A stretch of DNA of 64,000 nucleotides from Bryoerythrophyllum caledonicum (GCA_963971425.1 OZ020517.1:10108501-10172500); one strand, 5' to 3'; shown: positions 10,954 through 22,222, counted from the first letter of the stretch. Notes: generated by a model not told the origin, from the letters alone. Program-made: numbers and translations.

Positions 10954-12267
10954 TTAATCGGAATCTGAGTCAGTATCACATCTTTGACTTGGCCCAGCGC
11001 CACTTGAGTACGGCCCGCTTGAATAAACATCATAGAAGTTATTGTATTGCATGTTCATGTAGCGAGATTCATCTTCGAGCCTGCGGATGTACTCGTTCTG
11101 GCTTTGTATTGTGGCTTCATGCATTTGTCTTTCAAACTCGGCATCTTCGTTCTGACGAGGTGGAAACGTTGATGGAGGTGTGTTGTCTCTCCCATCTAAG
11201 CTCCGGCCATATCCATCGTAAGCATGGCCATCTCCGTCGTAATAGACGGGTCCTGGATTTGGAGTGTCGTGTTCTTCCTCTTTTTCGGGGGAATTACAAC
11301 CAGACTCGTACGTATCCCTTGGATGCGTTTGCGTATAGCTCTGAGGGGTGTTGGTCCCTGTACCACATTGGCCGCCATCCAAAGAACGGCCATATCCATG
11401 GTAAGAACCGCCATATCCGTCGTAATAGACGGGTGTAGAGTGTGGGGTGTTATGTTCTTCCTCTTTTCCGGGGGAATTACGACGAGACTCGTACGTACCC
11501 CTTGGATGCGTTGGCGTATAGCTCTGAGGGGTGTTGGTCCCTGTATCACATTGGCCGCCTTCGTAGTAATGGCTGCCACTCCCCCCACCAAATGTTACAG
11601 GCGCGGAACCCATATCATTGCCACGGTTGTAGTCGTTGTAGTCGTTGTAGTCGTTGTAGTCGTTGTAGTCGTTGTAGTCGTTGTAGTCGTTGTAGTCGTT
11701 GTAGTCGTTGTAGTCGTTGTAGTTATGTCCCCCGTACTCTTCTGGAGGTGTCTGTTGTTGTTGGTGGGCATCGGAATCGTCCCCGGATCTTCGGTTTGAC
11801 CAATGCGGCCAACAATCACTCGGTTGATTCCAGGTGGTTGGTATAAAATGGGCAGTTCGATCCATCAGGCTGACATTGCGGCCCGCCACGGTGCGCCAGT
11901 CCACATCCTTGTGTAGGACGATTTCCGCCCAAACCATCGCCATGTTCGAATACAACATGATCTCCGGCCTCGAGTTGCGCACACCCACCGCAACAGTGAC
12001 CTCATGATATCGATGGCGGAAATGGTCGCTCAGACAATTGCTTGCTAGACCTTCGCGCCGCGGCCCCGATATCCTCGCATGTGCCCTGGGCCACAACTTC
12101 ATGAGGTGCTTCATCTTCATGTACCTCTTGCACATGGTACAAGTCCACAGCCTCTCTTCCTCATCCTGCCATCCGTACTTCGCAACAACATCTGGATCGT
12201 CCGTTGCGTCCCAATCCATCTCGGGGGCTTTCCCCATTGGAGCAACGGGCCCGTTGGACCTTGGCAT
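10954..12267 (-). CDS. 437-residue protein of unknown family with low-complexity C-terminus
   Basis: An intact frame from ATG (MPRSNGPVAPMGKAPEMDWD) to stop. Residues about 18-130 form a domain clearly related to the N-terminus of the broken gene at 14888: shared features are a Gly-Trp followed by acidic residues, Trp, Cys-K-(R/K)-Y-(M/V)-K-M, LWPR and a C-terminal VDW. CTMCKRYMK has two Cys but no complete metal site is visible. The rest is disordered: a QQQQ stretch, an (Asn-Asp-Tyr)n tract of about 11 units, and two 61-residue tandem repeats rich in Gly, Tyr, Pro and Asp. The upstream flank (12590-12778) is a GGACGGCC array, as for the related gene. I do not recognise the family. The domain may belong to a transposon accessory protein, because both copies sit beside such arrays and a hAT transposase lies nearby. 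It is the only intact gene of the 10-23 kb block. Confidence 0.65.
   Translation of the reverse strand: MPRSNGPVAPMGKAPEMDWDATDDPDVVAKYGWQDEEERLWTCTMCKRYMKMKHLMKLWPRAHARISGPRREGLASNCLSDHFRHRYHEVTVAVGVRNSRPEIMLYSNMAMVWAEIVLHKDVDWRTVAGRNVSLMDRTAHFIPTTWNQPSDCWPHWSNRRSGDDSDAHQQQQTPPEEYGGHNYNDYNDYNDYNDYNDYNDYNDYNDYNDYNDYNRGNDMGSAPVTFGGGSGSHYYEGGQCDTGTNTPQSYTPTHPRGTYESRRNSPGKEEEHNTPHSTPVYYDGYGGSYHGYGRSLDGGQCGTGTNTPQSYTQTHPRDTYESGCNSPEKEEEHDTPNPGPVYYDGDGHAYDGYGRSLDGRDNTPPSTFPPRQNEDAEFERQMHEATIQSQNEYIRRLEDESRYMNMQYNNFYDVYSSGPYSSGAGPSQRCDTDSDSD
11199..11565 (-). repeat. 183-bp tandem duplication inside the 437-residue gene
   Basis: Two diverged 183-bp (61-codon) units in frame. The landmark CTGAGGGGTGTTGG occurs at 11341 and 11523-11524, and the segment GTNTPQSYT is shared. 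Confidence 0.85.
11626..11723 (-). repeat. 9-bp coding minisatellite (GTAGTCGTT)n, about 11 copies
   Basis: Nearly perfect tandem copies; on the minus strand they encode (Asn-Asp-Tyr)n. Perfect repetition suggests recent slippage, so the length is likely to vary between individuals. Confidence 0.9.
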
Positions 12268-12308
12268 CTTCCCTAACTAGAACAAACAATTAAATGAATG
12301 AATGGGAA

Positions 12309-12532
12309 TTAACCCCTAAAGTTCCTTGACAATTTCCCTCAAAAACTATAAGTGATAATAACTTTCAAACCACAAATTAAAAAAAAAATTAAAAAAATAT
12401 GTCCACGAAGCTCTTATCAAAGGCAATCTAGAATAAAAATTTAAGAGAAAATTGATTTGTTTTCTAATTTTAGGAACCTGCCAAAAAATCAAGGAATCCC
12501 CCTGAAGGAGACTCTGGTCGTTTAGGGGTTAA
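12309..12532. mobile_element. 224-bp MITE-like element with 12-bp perfect terminal inverted repeats
   Basis: TTAACCCCTAAA at 12309-12320 is matched by its reverse complement at 12521-12532. The interior is AT-rich and non-coding. It lies just upstream of the minus-strand gene starting at 12267, so it could be in that gene's promoter. The superfamily is not certain. Confidence 0.5.
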
Positions 12533-12589
12533 ATGAATTAAGAAATAATGAGCCACTCGAGGGGGCGCAAGCGATTCGGCACAATATGC

Positions 12590-12778
12590 CAAAGCGACCA
12601 GCTCGCCTACTAGAGTGTGGGAGAAATGTCGGCCGTCCGCCTTTTATGCCGACCGCAAGTGGCGGACGGCCTCGGCGGACGGTCGGCGAATTGTCCGAGC
12701 CGTCCGATGGCGGACGGCCTCGGGCATATTGCCCGATCGGACGGCCACGATGCCGCCACGGACGGTCGCGGCCGACTG
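12590..12778. repeat. GC-rich GGACGGCC array, left of the gap
   Basis: Densely packed variants of CGGACGGCC, GGCCGTCCG and CGGTCGGC in otherwise AT-rich DNA. It runs directly into the assembly gap, which probably exists because the array could not be assembled. Related arrays lie at 14510-14690, 21910-22222 and 23400-23600. Confidence 0.8.
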
Positions 12779-12978
12779 NNNNNNNNNNNNNNNNNNNNNN
12801 NNNNNNNNNNNNNNNNNNNNNNNNNNNNNNNNNNNNNNNNNNNNNNNNNNNNNNNNNNNNNNNNNNNNNNNNNNNNNNNNNNNNNNNNNNNNNNNNNNNN
12901 NNNNNNNNNNNNNNNNNNNNNNNNNNNNNNNNNNNNNNNNNNNNNNNNNNNNNNNNNNNNNNNNNNNNNNNNNNNNNN
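12779..12978. other. assembly gap, 200 N
   Basis: Exactly 200 unknown bases, probably a placeholder of arbitrary length. No open frame across it should be believed. Confidence 0.98.
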
Positions 12979-13099
12979 CCGAAGAGGCAATGTCTAGATG
13001 GTGCGAAGGAGGACTTGATCATTGTTGCCCCTAAATTTTTTCTCATACTTTTTTCTATGAAGGACACTAAGTTAACTATGAAATTTTGTAAGTACATTA

Positions 13100-14259
13100 G
13101 AGTCAAACCTCGATAAGTGTTAGGGGTTGGGAGCATACTTTTAGTTAACACTTAGGCACTAGTAACACATAACACTTATAGAGGGTGATGCCGATGATTT
13201 GTAACACTTATAAAAAATAACACTTCGAAGAATTAAAAAGATAAATACATAACATTTATAGAAAAAATGGATAAAATTACAAAATATTGATTCATTATTC
13301 ATCTAAGTCCGTTGAAAGAATGAATCAATAGTACTTTGGGGAGTTTCTGCTACACGCCAAGATTCTACTTCCTTTTCTAGTGCTTCAACATTCCTCATAG
13401 ATAACATGGTGTCATTAGGTCTTTGCTCCAAAAACTTCTTCAAAGTTTAAAGAGCACTACCTACATCTTTAAAGCCTACAACTTCTTCGTGAGGATTAGC
13501 TTCATCAAGATCATTATCTTCGTGTTCACTACCTTGTTCTTTTTGCTTTACTATTCTTCCAATATTCATCTCAAACGCGTTTACTTGAAAGTGTGCATTG
13601 GCCCACACAATTAATGCTCTATTGGTAATCTTTCCACCACTAGCCAATACAGTCTCACAATATTCAATAATCTCTTGTTTTTGCTCTAACGTGAACTCAT
13701 GACCTTTTGCCATTGCAAACTGTAGGAAATATACGTTAACAATATATCTTCTATTGATGAATTTGCAATACAAATGAAAACTCTAACAACATATAGTCTA
13801 TGAATGAGGTAACAACACAAATAATAATTCTATAGCCTTCAGTCCCTTCTTATAGTCTTTGCCGCCTTGCCTAGTTGCCTTTTATTTTTTAGTTTATAAA
13901 CTTAAAAGTACACTTGTCTTTTACTTTATGAGCTTAAAAATATATGATCTATTAACTATTGAACTCGAAAATACATGTACCTATCAGTTTGTTTCTAGAA
14001 TGGACATCTAGAGTCACTTTGCAACTAAAAACTATTACTTTACCTCAAAATTATCTCCCCCCAAGCAATGGCTCTTACGAAAAGCCTTTTTTTGGAAACT
14101 TATCACTTATCGAGGTAAAATCAACAAAGTTGGGAGCGCGACATTGCGTAACACTTAACACATAACACTTAGTAGTCTTAATTTTAAGGGAGTGGAAATC
14201 TCCATAACACATATAGAGTTTTAACACTTATCGAGGTAACACTTATCGAGGTTCGACTG
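13100..14259. mobile_element. pogo/Tigger-like element with TA target-site duplication
   Basis: The left end GAGTCAAACCTCGATAAGTG and the right end, read inward as CAGTCGAACCTCGATAAGTG, form terminal inverted repeats. Each end is flanked by TA (13098-13099 and 14260-14261), the target site of Tc1/mariner and pogo elements. Further inner copies of ACTTATCGAGGT lie near both ends. The element is 1160 bp and contains only the N- and C-terminal remains of a transposase (minus strand), so it is a non-autonomous deletion derivative. Confidence 0.85.
13302..13713 (-). pseudogene. remnant of a pogo-like transposase
   Basis: Read from the Met at 13713 (MAKGHEFTLEQKQEIIEYCE) the frame encodes a helix-turn-helix of the CENP-B N-terminal (psq) type, with ITNRALIVWANAHFQV as the recognition part. 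After a stop at 13447 the same frame goes on to a leucine-rich tail ending STIDSFFQ, which resembles the C-terminal tail of Tigger/pogo transposases. The DDE catalytic domain that should lie between them is absent. An upstream Met at 13773 is possible but adds no domain. It cannot be active; expression of a DNA-binding fragment is conceivable. Confidence 0.7.
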
Positions 14260-14399
14260 TACTTACTAAGTCTTAATTGAAATCCCATGGTCAGAACTAA
14301 AAATAGAAGTTTTTTTTCCTTCTTTGTTCATTTTACTATAATCCAATACTTTTAAAGTGTTTTTGGTGGAAAACTGTCACAGTACTTCGACATTAACAC

Positions 14400-14690
14400 C
14401 TTCCATTACTTTTAACGAAGGAAAAAATAAAGGAGAAAAAATGGTAGAAAGAAGGAAAAAAAAGGAAAAAAAAAAGGAAAAAAGAACGAAAAAAAAACAG
14501 TCCTAGGAGGCTGGCGGACGCGAGCCCGGCGAACGGCCTGCCGGCGTGGTCGGCCAGGCTCGGCCGACGGCCGGCCCATTGGCCGACCGCCGGCCCGGTA
14601 GGCCCGGCCGATTGGCCGTCCACCGGTTCGGATAGCCGCCCGGTTAGGTTAGGCGGCCGTCCGCATATACATGCGGACGACCACTTCATT
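14400..14690. repeat. purine-rich tract followed by GC-rich GGCCG array
   Basis: About 110 bp of A/G-rich sequence (14400-14509) leads into 180 bp of GGCCGAC, GGCCGTCC and CGGCCCG variants. The same purine-then-array order appears at 23367-23600. The array ends with a small palindrome (TGCGGAC around 14673) and lies 200 bp upstream of the RING-containing gene, so it may be an element end or a promoter. Confidence 0.65.
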
Positions 14691-14887
14691 TTTCCTCACT
14701 TCCTCTCCTCTCATGCCGAGTCGGATGTGCTGCAGTTACAGTTTTCTGTACTTGCTGCTCTTACTAGATGAGGAGACGGGGGTCCTTTTATTGTGACCGG
14801 ATAAACCATTTCTTAATTTCCCAAACCATTCATTCACGAATTAATACCGAAGTGTCCGCGCTTGTTTTTTTAAAAGCAAGCGTTATT

Positions 14888-17800
14888 ATGGCGACGGAGA
14901 AGGGGATCGTGGTGGAAGATGTGAGTGAAATTGGAACGGGAGAGTCGAAGAAACGATTCAAACAGAAAGGTGCTACTCATGATCTACGATGGGAGATTTT
15001 GGACAATGAAGACATTCAGGCGGTGGATGGTTGGGAGGCTGAAATGGAGGATTACTGGGTATCTGAGGCATGCAAGAAATATGTGAAGATGTACGACATC
15101 GATAAACTTTGGCCAAGAGATTGCCACATAAGTCATACGACTTACTTTGCTTGTAAGCCGTGGATGTGCAAAGACGATCACTTCATTTATCATGGGGAGG
15201 AGGTTTGGCGGGCTTTGTTTGGGAATCACCCAAGAAGCAAAGGGTTTTTCAATTATAGCCTTCTATCAATGGTATACACTGAGGTCGTGTTGAAACGAAA
15301 GGTGGATTAGAGCAAGTTTCCGACTACAAAACAATATCTGCTTAGGATTGGGCAAAAATAGAAGCATATTCCTGATTTATTCAATCCTGAATCGACCTTG
15401 ACCAAGGCTATTTTGGAGGAGTTGAAGAAAAAGCCTCGTCAGATGACCGTGGTGGATACCGTGCCGAATATACAACCATCGGTGGAGGAGATTGCCGTTG
15501 TAATGGAGTCTGACAAACATTTGTATATTGTGGTCGACAATATATTGTCAACCACAATTCCCAAAGAGAATTTGGAGACAACGACGGTAGAAGACCCCGT
15601 ACAATCAAATATTCCGAATATTGTGATTGTAGGAGGTGAAGACCATGGTAACGCGGAACGAGGGGGGGAGAATATGGATGGAGAAGAAACTCTTGTTCCG
15701 AACGTTCAAACTTTGGAAGGCATGGCACCAAAGACAATGGATGCCGGGCCAAACACTTCAACGCGGGAAGCATTGGAACCAAATTCCAATGACCTGATCA
15801 TTGACAAGGGTACTTTGATTTCCAAGATTGAAGAAATGCTTCGAACAATGCCAAACAAGGATAAGTTGAAAGGCTTGCTCGACTTGAGTGTTAAGTGGGC
15901 TGAAGCGTGCGCTTAGGTAACAAAATTTGGTCATCCAGTCGATCTGGGAAGTGATTTGAACGAATGGGAACAAATACATGGAATAGTGAGAGTGGCACGT
16001 AATTCGGTGAACGGGGCCAAAATTCTTGCAGCAATGGCTCCTCATCTTCTAGATATGGCTCATACGTTTTCAACTATCACTCCGAGTGTGCTACTAGCCG
16101 CTGATGGCTTCGACACGTTGGCTTCCTCTATAACGCCAATGTTAAAAGACATGATTGTGCTAACTCAGAAAGTGATGGATATGGAGGAGGAGGTCTATAA
16201 AAATGAAATGCTCACTAGACACCTTAAATGAGAATTGGAAGATAACAAGCGGCAGCTGGAGGCCAGTAGGAGACTCGTTACAAGGATGTCGGAGAAGATG
16301 AATGCACAGGTTCGTGAGGTGGATGTGGTAGTCATTGAGGACAGTGCCGGAACTTCTGACGACCTTTCTCTTTCCAAGTTTGGAGGGAACGATGCAGAGG
16401 ATGCCACACCGGTCAAATCTAACAGACCGGCTGAGCCATCTTCTGTTCAATTGGCAGTACCAGCTGGGAGTAGCCAAGTACGGCTAGCAGCGCCTGGAAA
16501 ATGGAAGGCGATAGTGGAAGGTGAAAGAGAGATGGAATCGATGTCACAGAAGTTGGAGGTGGCAAATAAGGAGAGGGACGAGGCACGAGCGGAACTAGAG
16601 ACACTGCGGAGGACATTGAGATTGGTGGACGACACACCATAGAACGAGAACACAATGCCTTGGTTGGGTTGGGTTCATCGCCTTTAGGACATAGAGACCA
16701 TGGTCTCGAAAGCACAATATGATCTCAGGAAATTTGCCGCCGAATCACAAGAATCATGTGAACTCGTGGATACCTCACTTGAGAGATTGAAGAAATTCGT
16801 TGGACAACGTGGACATGAGTCCACAAAGGTTACTATTTGGGGTGTTGTACCAGAGATGATGGATCGCATAAACTATCATTGGAAGGGAAAGAGCCATGGT
16901 ATTCACTGGGCTTTAGAAGTTAAGGAATGATGGGTGCCCTATAATACCTTCTCATCACATTTTGTAGAATCGGAGCGAAGAGTAATCCATACTTGCAACC
17001 ATGTCCCGGCATTCCTCAATGACAAATGCAGCTTGTGCCAATATCATTTCGGTCCGGAGGGAGCGTAGACGTTGAGCCAATGTGGCCATAACTTTCATAT
17101 TACTTGCATTTCCGCAGGTTCTATGATACAATCCGCGTGTCCTATGTGTCGCTCTCCAATTAACACAAGATTCTACGAAGTGATGGGGATAAGAGATGTT
17201 ATGCCACCGGGGCATGAGTTCAACCGATGAAATCTCCCATTGGATCAACTTCCAAAGAAATCCTTGAACTATCGCAAGTGGAAAAAACCACTTATGTGGA
17301 ATTGTGAGCTTTCATGTCACCCCACTATACGAGGATTATGGGATGGAAATTGATCCATTATTTTGGATGACAGAAGACTATAAGGTCGAGATACGGGCAC
17401 GAGAGATTGAAGATGGCGAGCAACAAGAGTTGTTTTGCCGCAACTTTGGGGGGCATTGGAGCACTGAGCACAAACGTTTCTTCCGATTTCCTCCAATGAG
17501 AGCTGAGAAGGGAGAAGATGGTGTATGGCATGAGGTAAACAATGGCATTGAGTTGAGAGATGAATACAAGAAGTACAATCGTACTTTGGTGGGAAGAGCC
17601 TTGGTCTTTGCAAAATTGGAAGAGGCTGCAAAGCTACGGAGTTCAACGGATGAGGATTCTTTCAAAGACGTAGACTGTTCTTATTGAGATGCGGTGCAAG
17701 CATTTGATCGGAGGATTGGGGACATCATTGGTTATTGGCGGAACGTGCTACTGAAACCGGAAGGAAAATTATTGGTGTCATTCCCAGAGAATGACGCTTT

Positions 17801-18059
17801 TGTGAACAACATGGTGGAACGAATAAAGAAGGCCATGGAAATCTTTGCGGCGAAGAAGGTGGATCCTGGCGGGAAGCGGAAGAGGGATGATGGCAATGAG
17901 AGTGACGATAGTTGGTGGTCGGAGATGCATAGGGAAATTGCAGCCGTGGATCGAGAGTACGAAGAGGGGGAGAGGATTGCTAGGCCAAGCCAGAGACCGC
18001 GGACTCGTAGTAGCACTCGAACGGATCATACCGACAAGCCTTCTTCTTCAAGGCAATAG
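14888..18059 (+). pseudogene. broken multi-domain gene: unknown N-domain, coiled coils, RING finger
   Basis: Starting at MATEKGIVVEDVSEIGTGES, one frame can be followed for about 2.4 kb through stops at 15308, 15359, 15914, 16229, 16640, 16928, 17065 and 17228. After a frame change near 17300 it continues to 18059, with one more stop at 17685. The original product would be near 1050 residues. Order: the N-domain shared with the 437-residue protein (about 14970-15300); an acidic linker; a helical part; a coiled coil near 16190-16630; a RING-type Cys/His cluster (CSLCQ..CGHNFHITC..CPMCRSP) at 17028-17160; a W-rich domain; and a basic tail (GGKRKRDD, RPRTRSSTR). RING fingers usually mark E3 ubiquitin ligases. 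Most stops are single transitions from Trp, Arg or Gln. It is convergent with the hAT transposase at 18575-21635, and both are enclosed by GC arrays, so it could be the second gene of that element. Confidence 0.7.
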
Positions 18060-18574
18060 AATGTGGTAGATGAATGTAAAGGTTACCGTAGTTGTTGTTT
18101 AAGGAATGGTGTGGCAAGAAGTTGGAAGCATAACGTGGTGGGTCATACATTTTGAAATAAAGGTTTACAATTTGTAAGATATTTTGTCAACTTGTTAATT
18201 CTTTAATTGCATGTGGGTGTTAGAAATATTGTGGTGCATGAGGTGGATGCGAAACAGTGAAATGAATAGAAGTTTGCAAACTCGAATTACATTCTGCATA
18301 CAACAAGAATGTCATGTTTAAGTCATTTCGTATGGGATGACTAAATCTATACACAAAACACAAGACAATAGAATAGCAAAAGAGATGGATGTAAAACTTG
18401 TGCATAAATGAAAAAACTTTATTGATATTTGGAATAAATCTAAGAATCATTTGAGACAATAAAAGCTTTTAATGCATACACAGAACGACTATAAAGTACC
18501 CTAAACTCGAACTACACTATTTACAAACAAAATAAGTGCGGTGAACGCATATTACGTAAATGGGCCAAATTTTC
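18060..18574. other. spacer between two convergent genes
   Basis: AT-rich 3' flanks of the RING-containing pseudogene and the hAT transposase. No coding frame recognised. Confidence 0.5.
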
Positions 18575-21500
18575 CTACTCATTCATGTCGGTAGGAAGTT
18601 CGTAATCGCTGTCATCTTTGATTTCAGCTCCACTAGATCCCGAAGGATCGTCTTCATTATCTGTGGCGAGTTCTTGTTTGATTCTCTCTTTGATCGACAA
18701 TGTTTTAATGGTTTTGAATCTCTTGTAAGTTCCAATGACATCAATGGGATTACTAGGTCGGGTGCGAAGAAATGGATGCATGGGAGCTTTACGTTTCTTT
18801 GTGTTGTTTGTAGGCGGCCTAGGTTGTAACCCTAAACCTCCCTGAACCTCGGGGTGATGTATGAAGAGCTTAGATAGAGGTACATCGCCATCACTAGGTA
18901 GGCCATCGGATTGGCGTTGCGGCGTTTGGGGTCGCACATGTTTTGAAAGGGACACCAAACCGTGGAAGGATTTCAAATTGGTTGTAGTGACCGTTGCAAG
19001 AGGGGTTGCAAATAGAGACTGTGACGCACGACTTTGCAAGGACGGTTGATTCTTAGAGGAAGATGCCTTCTTCTCCGTAACGTGAATGGGACTCCGTGTA
19101 CCGCCATTAGTACCGCCCTCCACAGTTTTCTCCCTGAGAACAACCGTGTCGTCTAGGAATGGCTCTTTCGTTGTTTGCTGGCGATTCTCCGCAAGTACGA
19201 GACCATGGACGCCTTCCTCAACACTCTTCTCTGAGGGCCCTTGCGTTTGTTGCCCGTGTTGTGCCGTTACACGTGAGGATGATAAATCTTCTCCTCCCTT
19301 GTCCTTCGTGTCTTCGGGAAGTGGAGTCGGTCCACGACGAAGGGTATTATTGCTATTGACTATGCCGTCTCCATTCAAGTACCGCGCTATGGGCAACAAG
19401 TCATCTTCTTTCTCTGCAAGAACGTCGTCATCGACAAAATCATACTCGGTGATTGGGGCATCGTGAGTATGATCCATAAGTTGAGAAGAGCTGATGTCGA
19501 TGTCATCGTCTAGATGCTCTGCATCATAATTGGCAAGGGCACCGGTGCTTGAATCGTCAGAGTAGTCCGGGTCATCCGACTCACGTGGTTGTGGATCCTC
19601 TAAATCCAAGTTCTCCGCATACCACCTCTTCTCATCCGTCAATTTTGCATTCGCAAGCAACTTCGAGTTTGTATACACAAAGACCAAGTCATCAGCCCTT
19701 CCTGGTAATAACCGATTCCGTTTCTTGTCATGGACAAAAGAGTAGCTACTCCAATTGCGTTCGCAAGAAGAAGATGACACCGTTTGTTCTAGTATTCTCT
19801 TTGCAATTGGTGCAAGGAGCTTTCCACAAGCACCTTCAAAATCCCACCAAGCATACGGAGAACATTTTTGGTCCTTAGGATCCAACATGTCGTGGAATGG
19901 TACATCCTTGTTTCGAAATGCGAGGAACTCGTTCACCACGTCCGGATAAATCTTAGGATCGCATAGCTTTTGTAGTACTCGTTTGCATGCCGTGATGACA
20001 TCCGGATCATCGGCCAATTCTTCGTCATGGAGTAAATAAGGATTGAGAACTGCTCCGGCGGAATGTAAATCCGTGGTCATCATCCATTTCCGTGCGTAGA
20101 ACTCGTCCTCAACAATGAGCGCTAATCGCTATCGAGACAGAATGGTTCATTACGCAACGCTAGGACATGCTTCTCGAGGTCGCAAAGGATGTGCAAAACC
20201 TTGGGCATGCAAGGTTCCTTGGCATGGATTCCCGAAGCGCATACACTATAGGGGCTACCATCTCTTGGAAGTTCGTGCACCGCTCCCAGAAACTCTCATT
20301 TAGAACCACTCTTTTGATGGCTCGAGAGATGACTACTTTATCTCTAGCCGAGAGTGACTTCCTAGAGGCGTATGCCCGCCATTCAGGATCAACAACGGTT
20401 TGCTCCAATGATTTCTTGACCTTTAGCATGCGATCTATCATTATGAAATTACATGCAAATCTTGTTTGCCCGGGGAGCAATAGGCTGAACTTGGCCTCGT
20501 ATTTATGAAACACGGCGAGGGGCATTTGCCGATTCTTGACAAACTTAACCAAGAACTTGGCCTTCTCGAGAGTTTCTTTTACCCATTTAGCCTTCCCCTA
20601 GTCCTCCAACAATAAGTCCATGGCATGCGCGGCACATCCTTGAATGTATATGTGTGGATATTTCTCAACAATCAATGTTGAGGCATTGAGCATGACTGGA
20701 GCATTGTCAGTACACACTTGAACAATGTTGTGGGGGCCAACTTGTTCAATGAACTTGAACATGATGGATGTCAGGTACGCAACGTTCTTTTCTTTGCCCG
20801 TAGTATCTACAGCTCCCAAGAAGAGTTCTATAGCGGGAGACACGAGCATTGCATTGCACAAAGGGCGACTAGTCACAGATGTCTACCCATCTATGGCTAG
20901 AGTTCCTCTAAACTTCCGAACACTCTCGAACAGTCTTTTATTAAGTTGTGCTTCCAAATCGGCCTTCGCTAGTCCCAACAACCTTGTCCAAATGTCATGG
21001 TAAGAGGGTGGGACATATGGTTTTTTGAAAGAGGCAGTCTTCATCACGGCTTCCTTGAATGCAGCATTCCGTGCTATAGCAAACGGCATGTTTGCTTTGT
21101 AGAAAAACTTCGCCCACACTTTGTCTAGCTCCCGCCGCTCCACTTCTTGAAAGCTCTCTTCGAGCACGGATTGCCTCACCAATGTGGGGAACGTAGCACC
21201 TACACTCCCTTGTTCGGTGAAGTCATGGAAGGTGGGGGTCGGTTCAACCATGGTTGATGGTAAAATCATGGGGGGGGCTTGAGTGGATCCTACACAAGAA
21301 TCTTCACCGGTGGACTTGGGCGTGCTATATCCTGAGGCAGGCGCAGATTTCAATGGTGGGGTGGGGCAATGTTCGGAGAAAAGTTCTCCATTGTGTTTTG
21401 GGTAGTGGCGACGACAATTTTTAAACAAATTCTGTACGCGGGATGTTAATTTGGTGCAGAGGCCAACACCGCTATAGCGCTTGCCAGGGAGTTCTTCGTA

Positions 21501-21635
21501 CCCGAGATGACTTAGCTGTCGTTCTAGCCTTCTAGCAAAAATGCGGTGACAAAGATTGCATTGGACGAAGTCCGTCTTCTTGCCTTGTACTTCAGTGATT
21601 TCGATATACCAAGGAGACCAAGGTTTGGTGGCCAT
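18575..21635 (-). pseudogene. hAT transposase (BED finger, DUF659-like core, dimerisation domain), broken
   Basis: The frame starts at 21635 (MATKPWSPWYIEITEV). A BED-like finger (VQCNLCHRIF, then spaced His) is followed by the DUF659-type core: PFAIARNAAFKEAV, PYVPPSYHDI, VQVCTDNAPVMLNAS and GCAAHAMDLLLED. The last part (18575-20083) holds the C-terminal hAT dimerisation motif SSSCERNWSSYSFVHDKKRN and a long acidic, low-complexity tail. Breaks: TAG at 20883 (a Trp position, IDG-W-TS), TAG at 20598, and at least two frame changes between about 20090 and 20230. Intact hAT transposases of this type are usually 600-800 residues; the roughly 300-residue tail beyond the dimerisation motif is unusual and fully open. 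It shares a GC-array-bounded unit with the convergent RING gene. Confidence 0.85.
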
Positions 21636-21909
21636 TCTGATGGGTGTAGTATCGAGAAATGAACAAACATGATAGGTAGTATGTGGAAGAAATATCAGGA
21701 GTTCCGAAAGAAACTTTGATATTCAAGACTTCCGAACTCGATGATTACCAAGCAATAGATACATAATGTAGCTCAAAGCTCTTGGGAAACAAAAGTTCAG
21801 AAAAGTAAATGAGGCTCCATGTACTGTTTTCTTTATACTCACAGTGATTCTGACCGTTGGAAGACGATTCGTTGTCAATCTAATTGGGGACGAGGGAGTT
21901 GTCGTGAGA

Positions 21910-22222
21910 AAGCCGTCCGCCGCGGCGGACGGCCATGGCGGACGGCCGCCTGGCGGTCGGCCCAGCGGTCGGCCATGGCGGACGGCCTGGTGGACGACGG
22001 ACGCCGATCGCACGAAGCGGACTTCCGTGCGGTCGGCCCAGCGGTCGGCCCAGCGAACTGCCTGGCGGACGACGGACACCGGTCGCACGAAGCGGACGGC
22101 CGTGCGGTCGGCCGCGGGAAAACAACGGACGGTTGTGTGGTCGGCCGCGGACGGCCGTGATGTCGGCCCTAGCGGATGGAATGGGCGGTTGGCCGGGGCT
22201 GCGGACGGCTATTTACCCCCGG
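21910..22222. repeat. GC-rich GGACGGCC array with an internal tandem duplication
   Basis: The longest of the four arrays. A unit of roughly 75 bp containing CGATCGCACGAAGCGGAC or CGGTCGCACGAAGCGGAC occurs twice. It lies about 280 bp upstream of the hAT transposase start. Islands this GC- and CpG-rich in AT-rich DNA look like subterminal regions of a transposon. Confidence 0.75.

Noticed and set aside
11224-11846. Plus-strand frames of 134-191 residues with poly-Val or RCSRCS tracts
   Set aside because: Opposite-strand shadows of the (Asn-Asp-Tyr)n repeat and the 437-residue gene.
12522-13151. Several frames of 126-209 residues crossing the gap
   Set aside because: Mostly unknown residues from 200 N; the remainder is GC-array sequence.
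18861-19878. Plus-strand frames opposite the hAT C-terminus
   Set aside because: Antisense shadows; the minus strand carries the recognisable hAT motifs.
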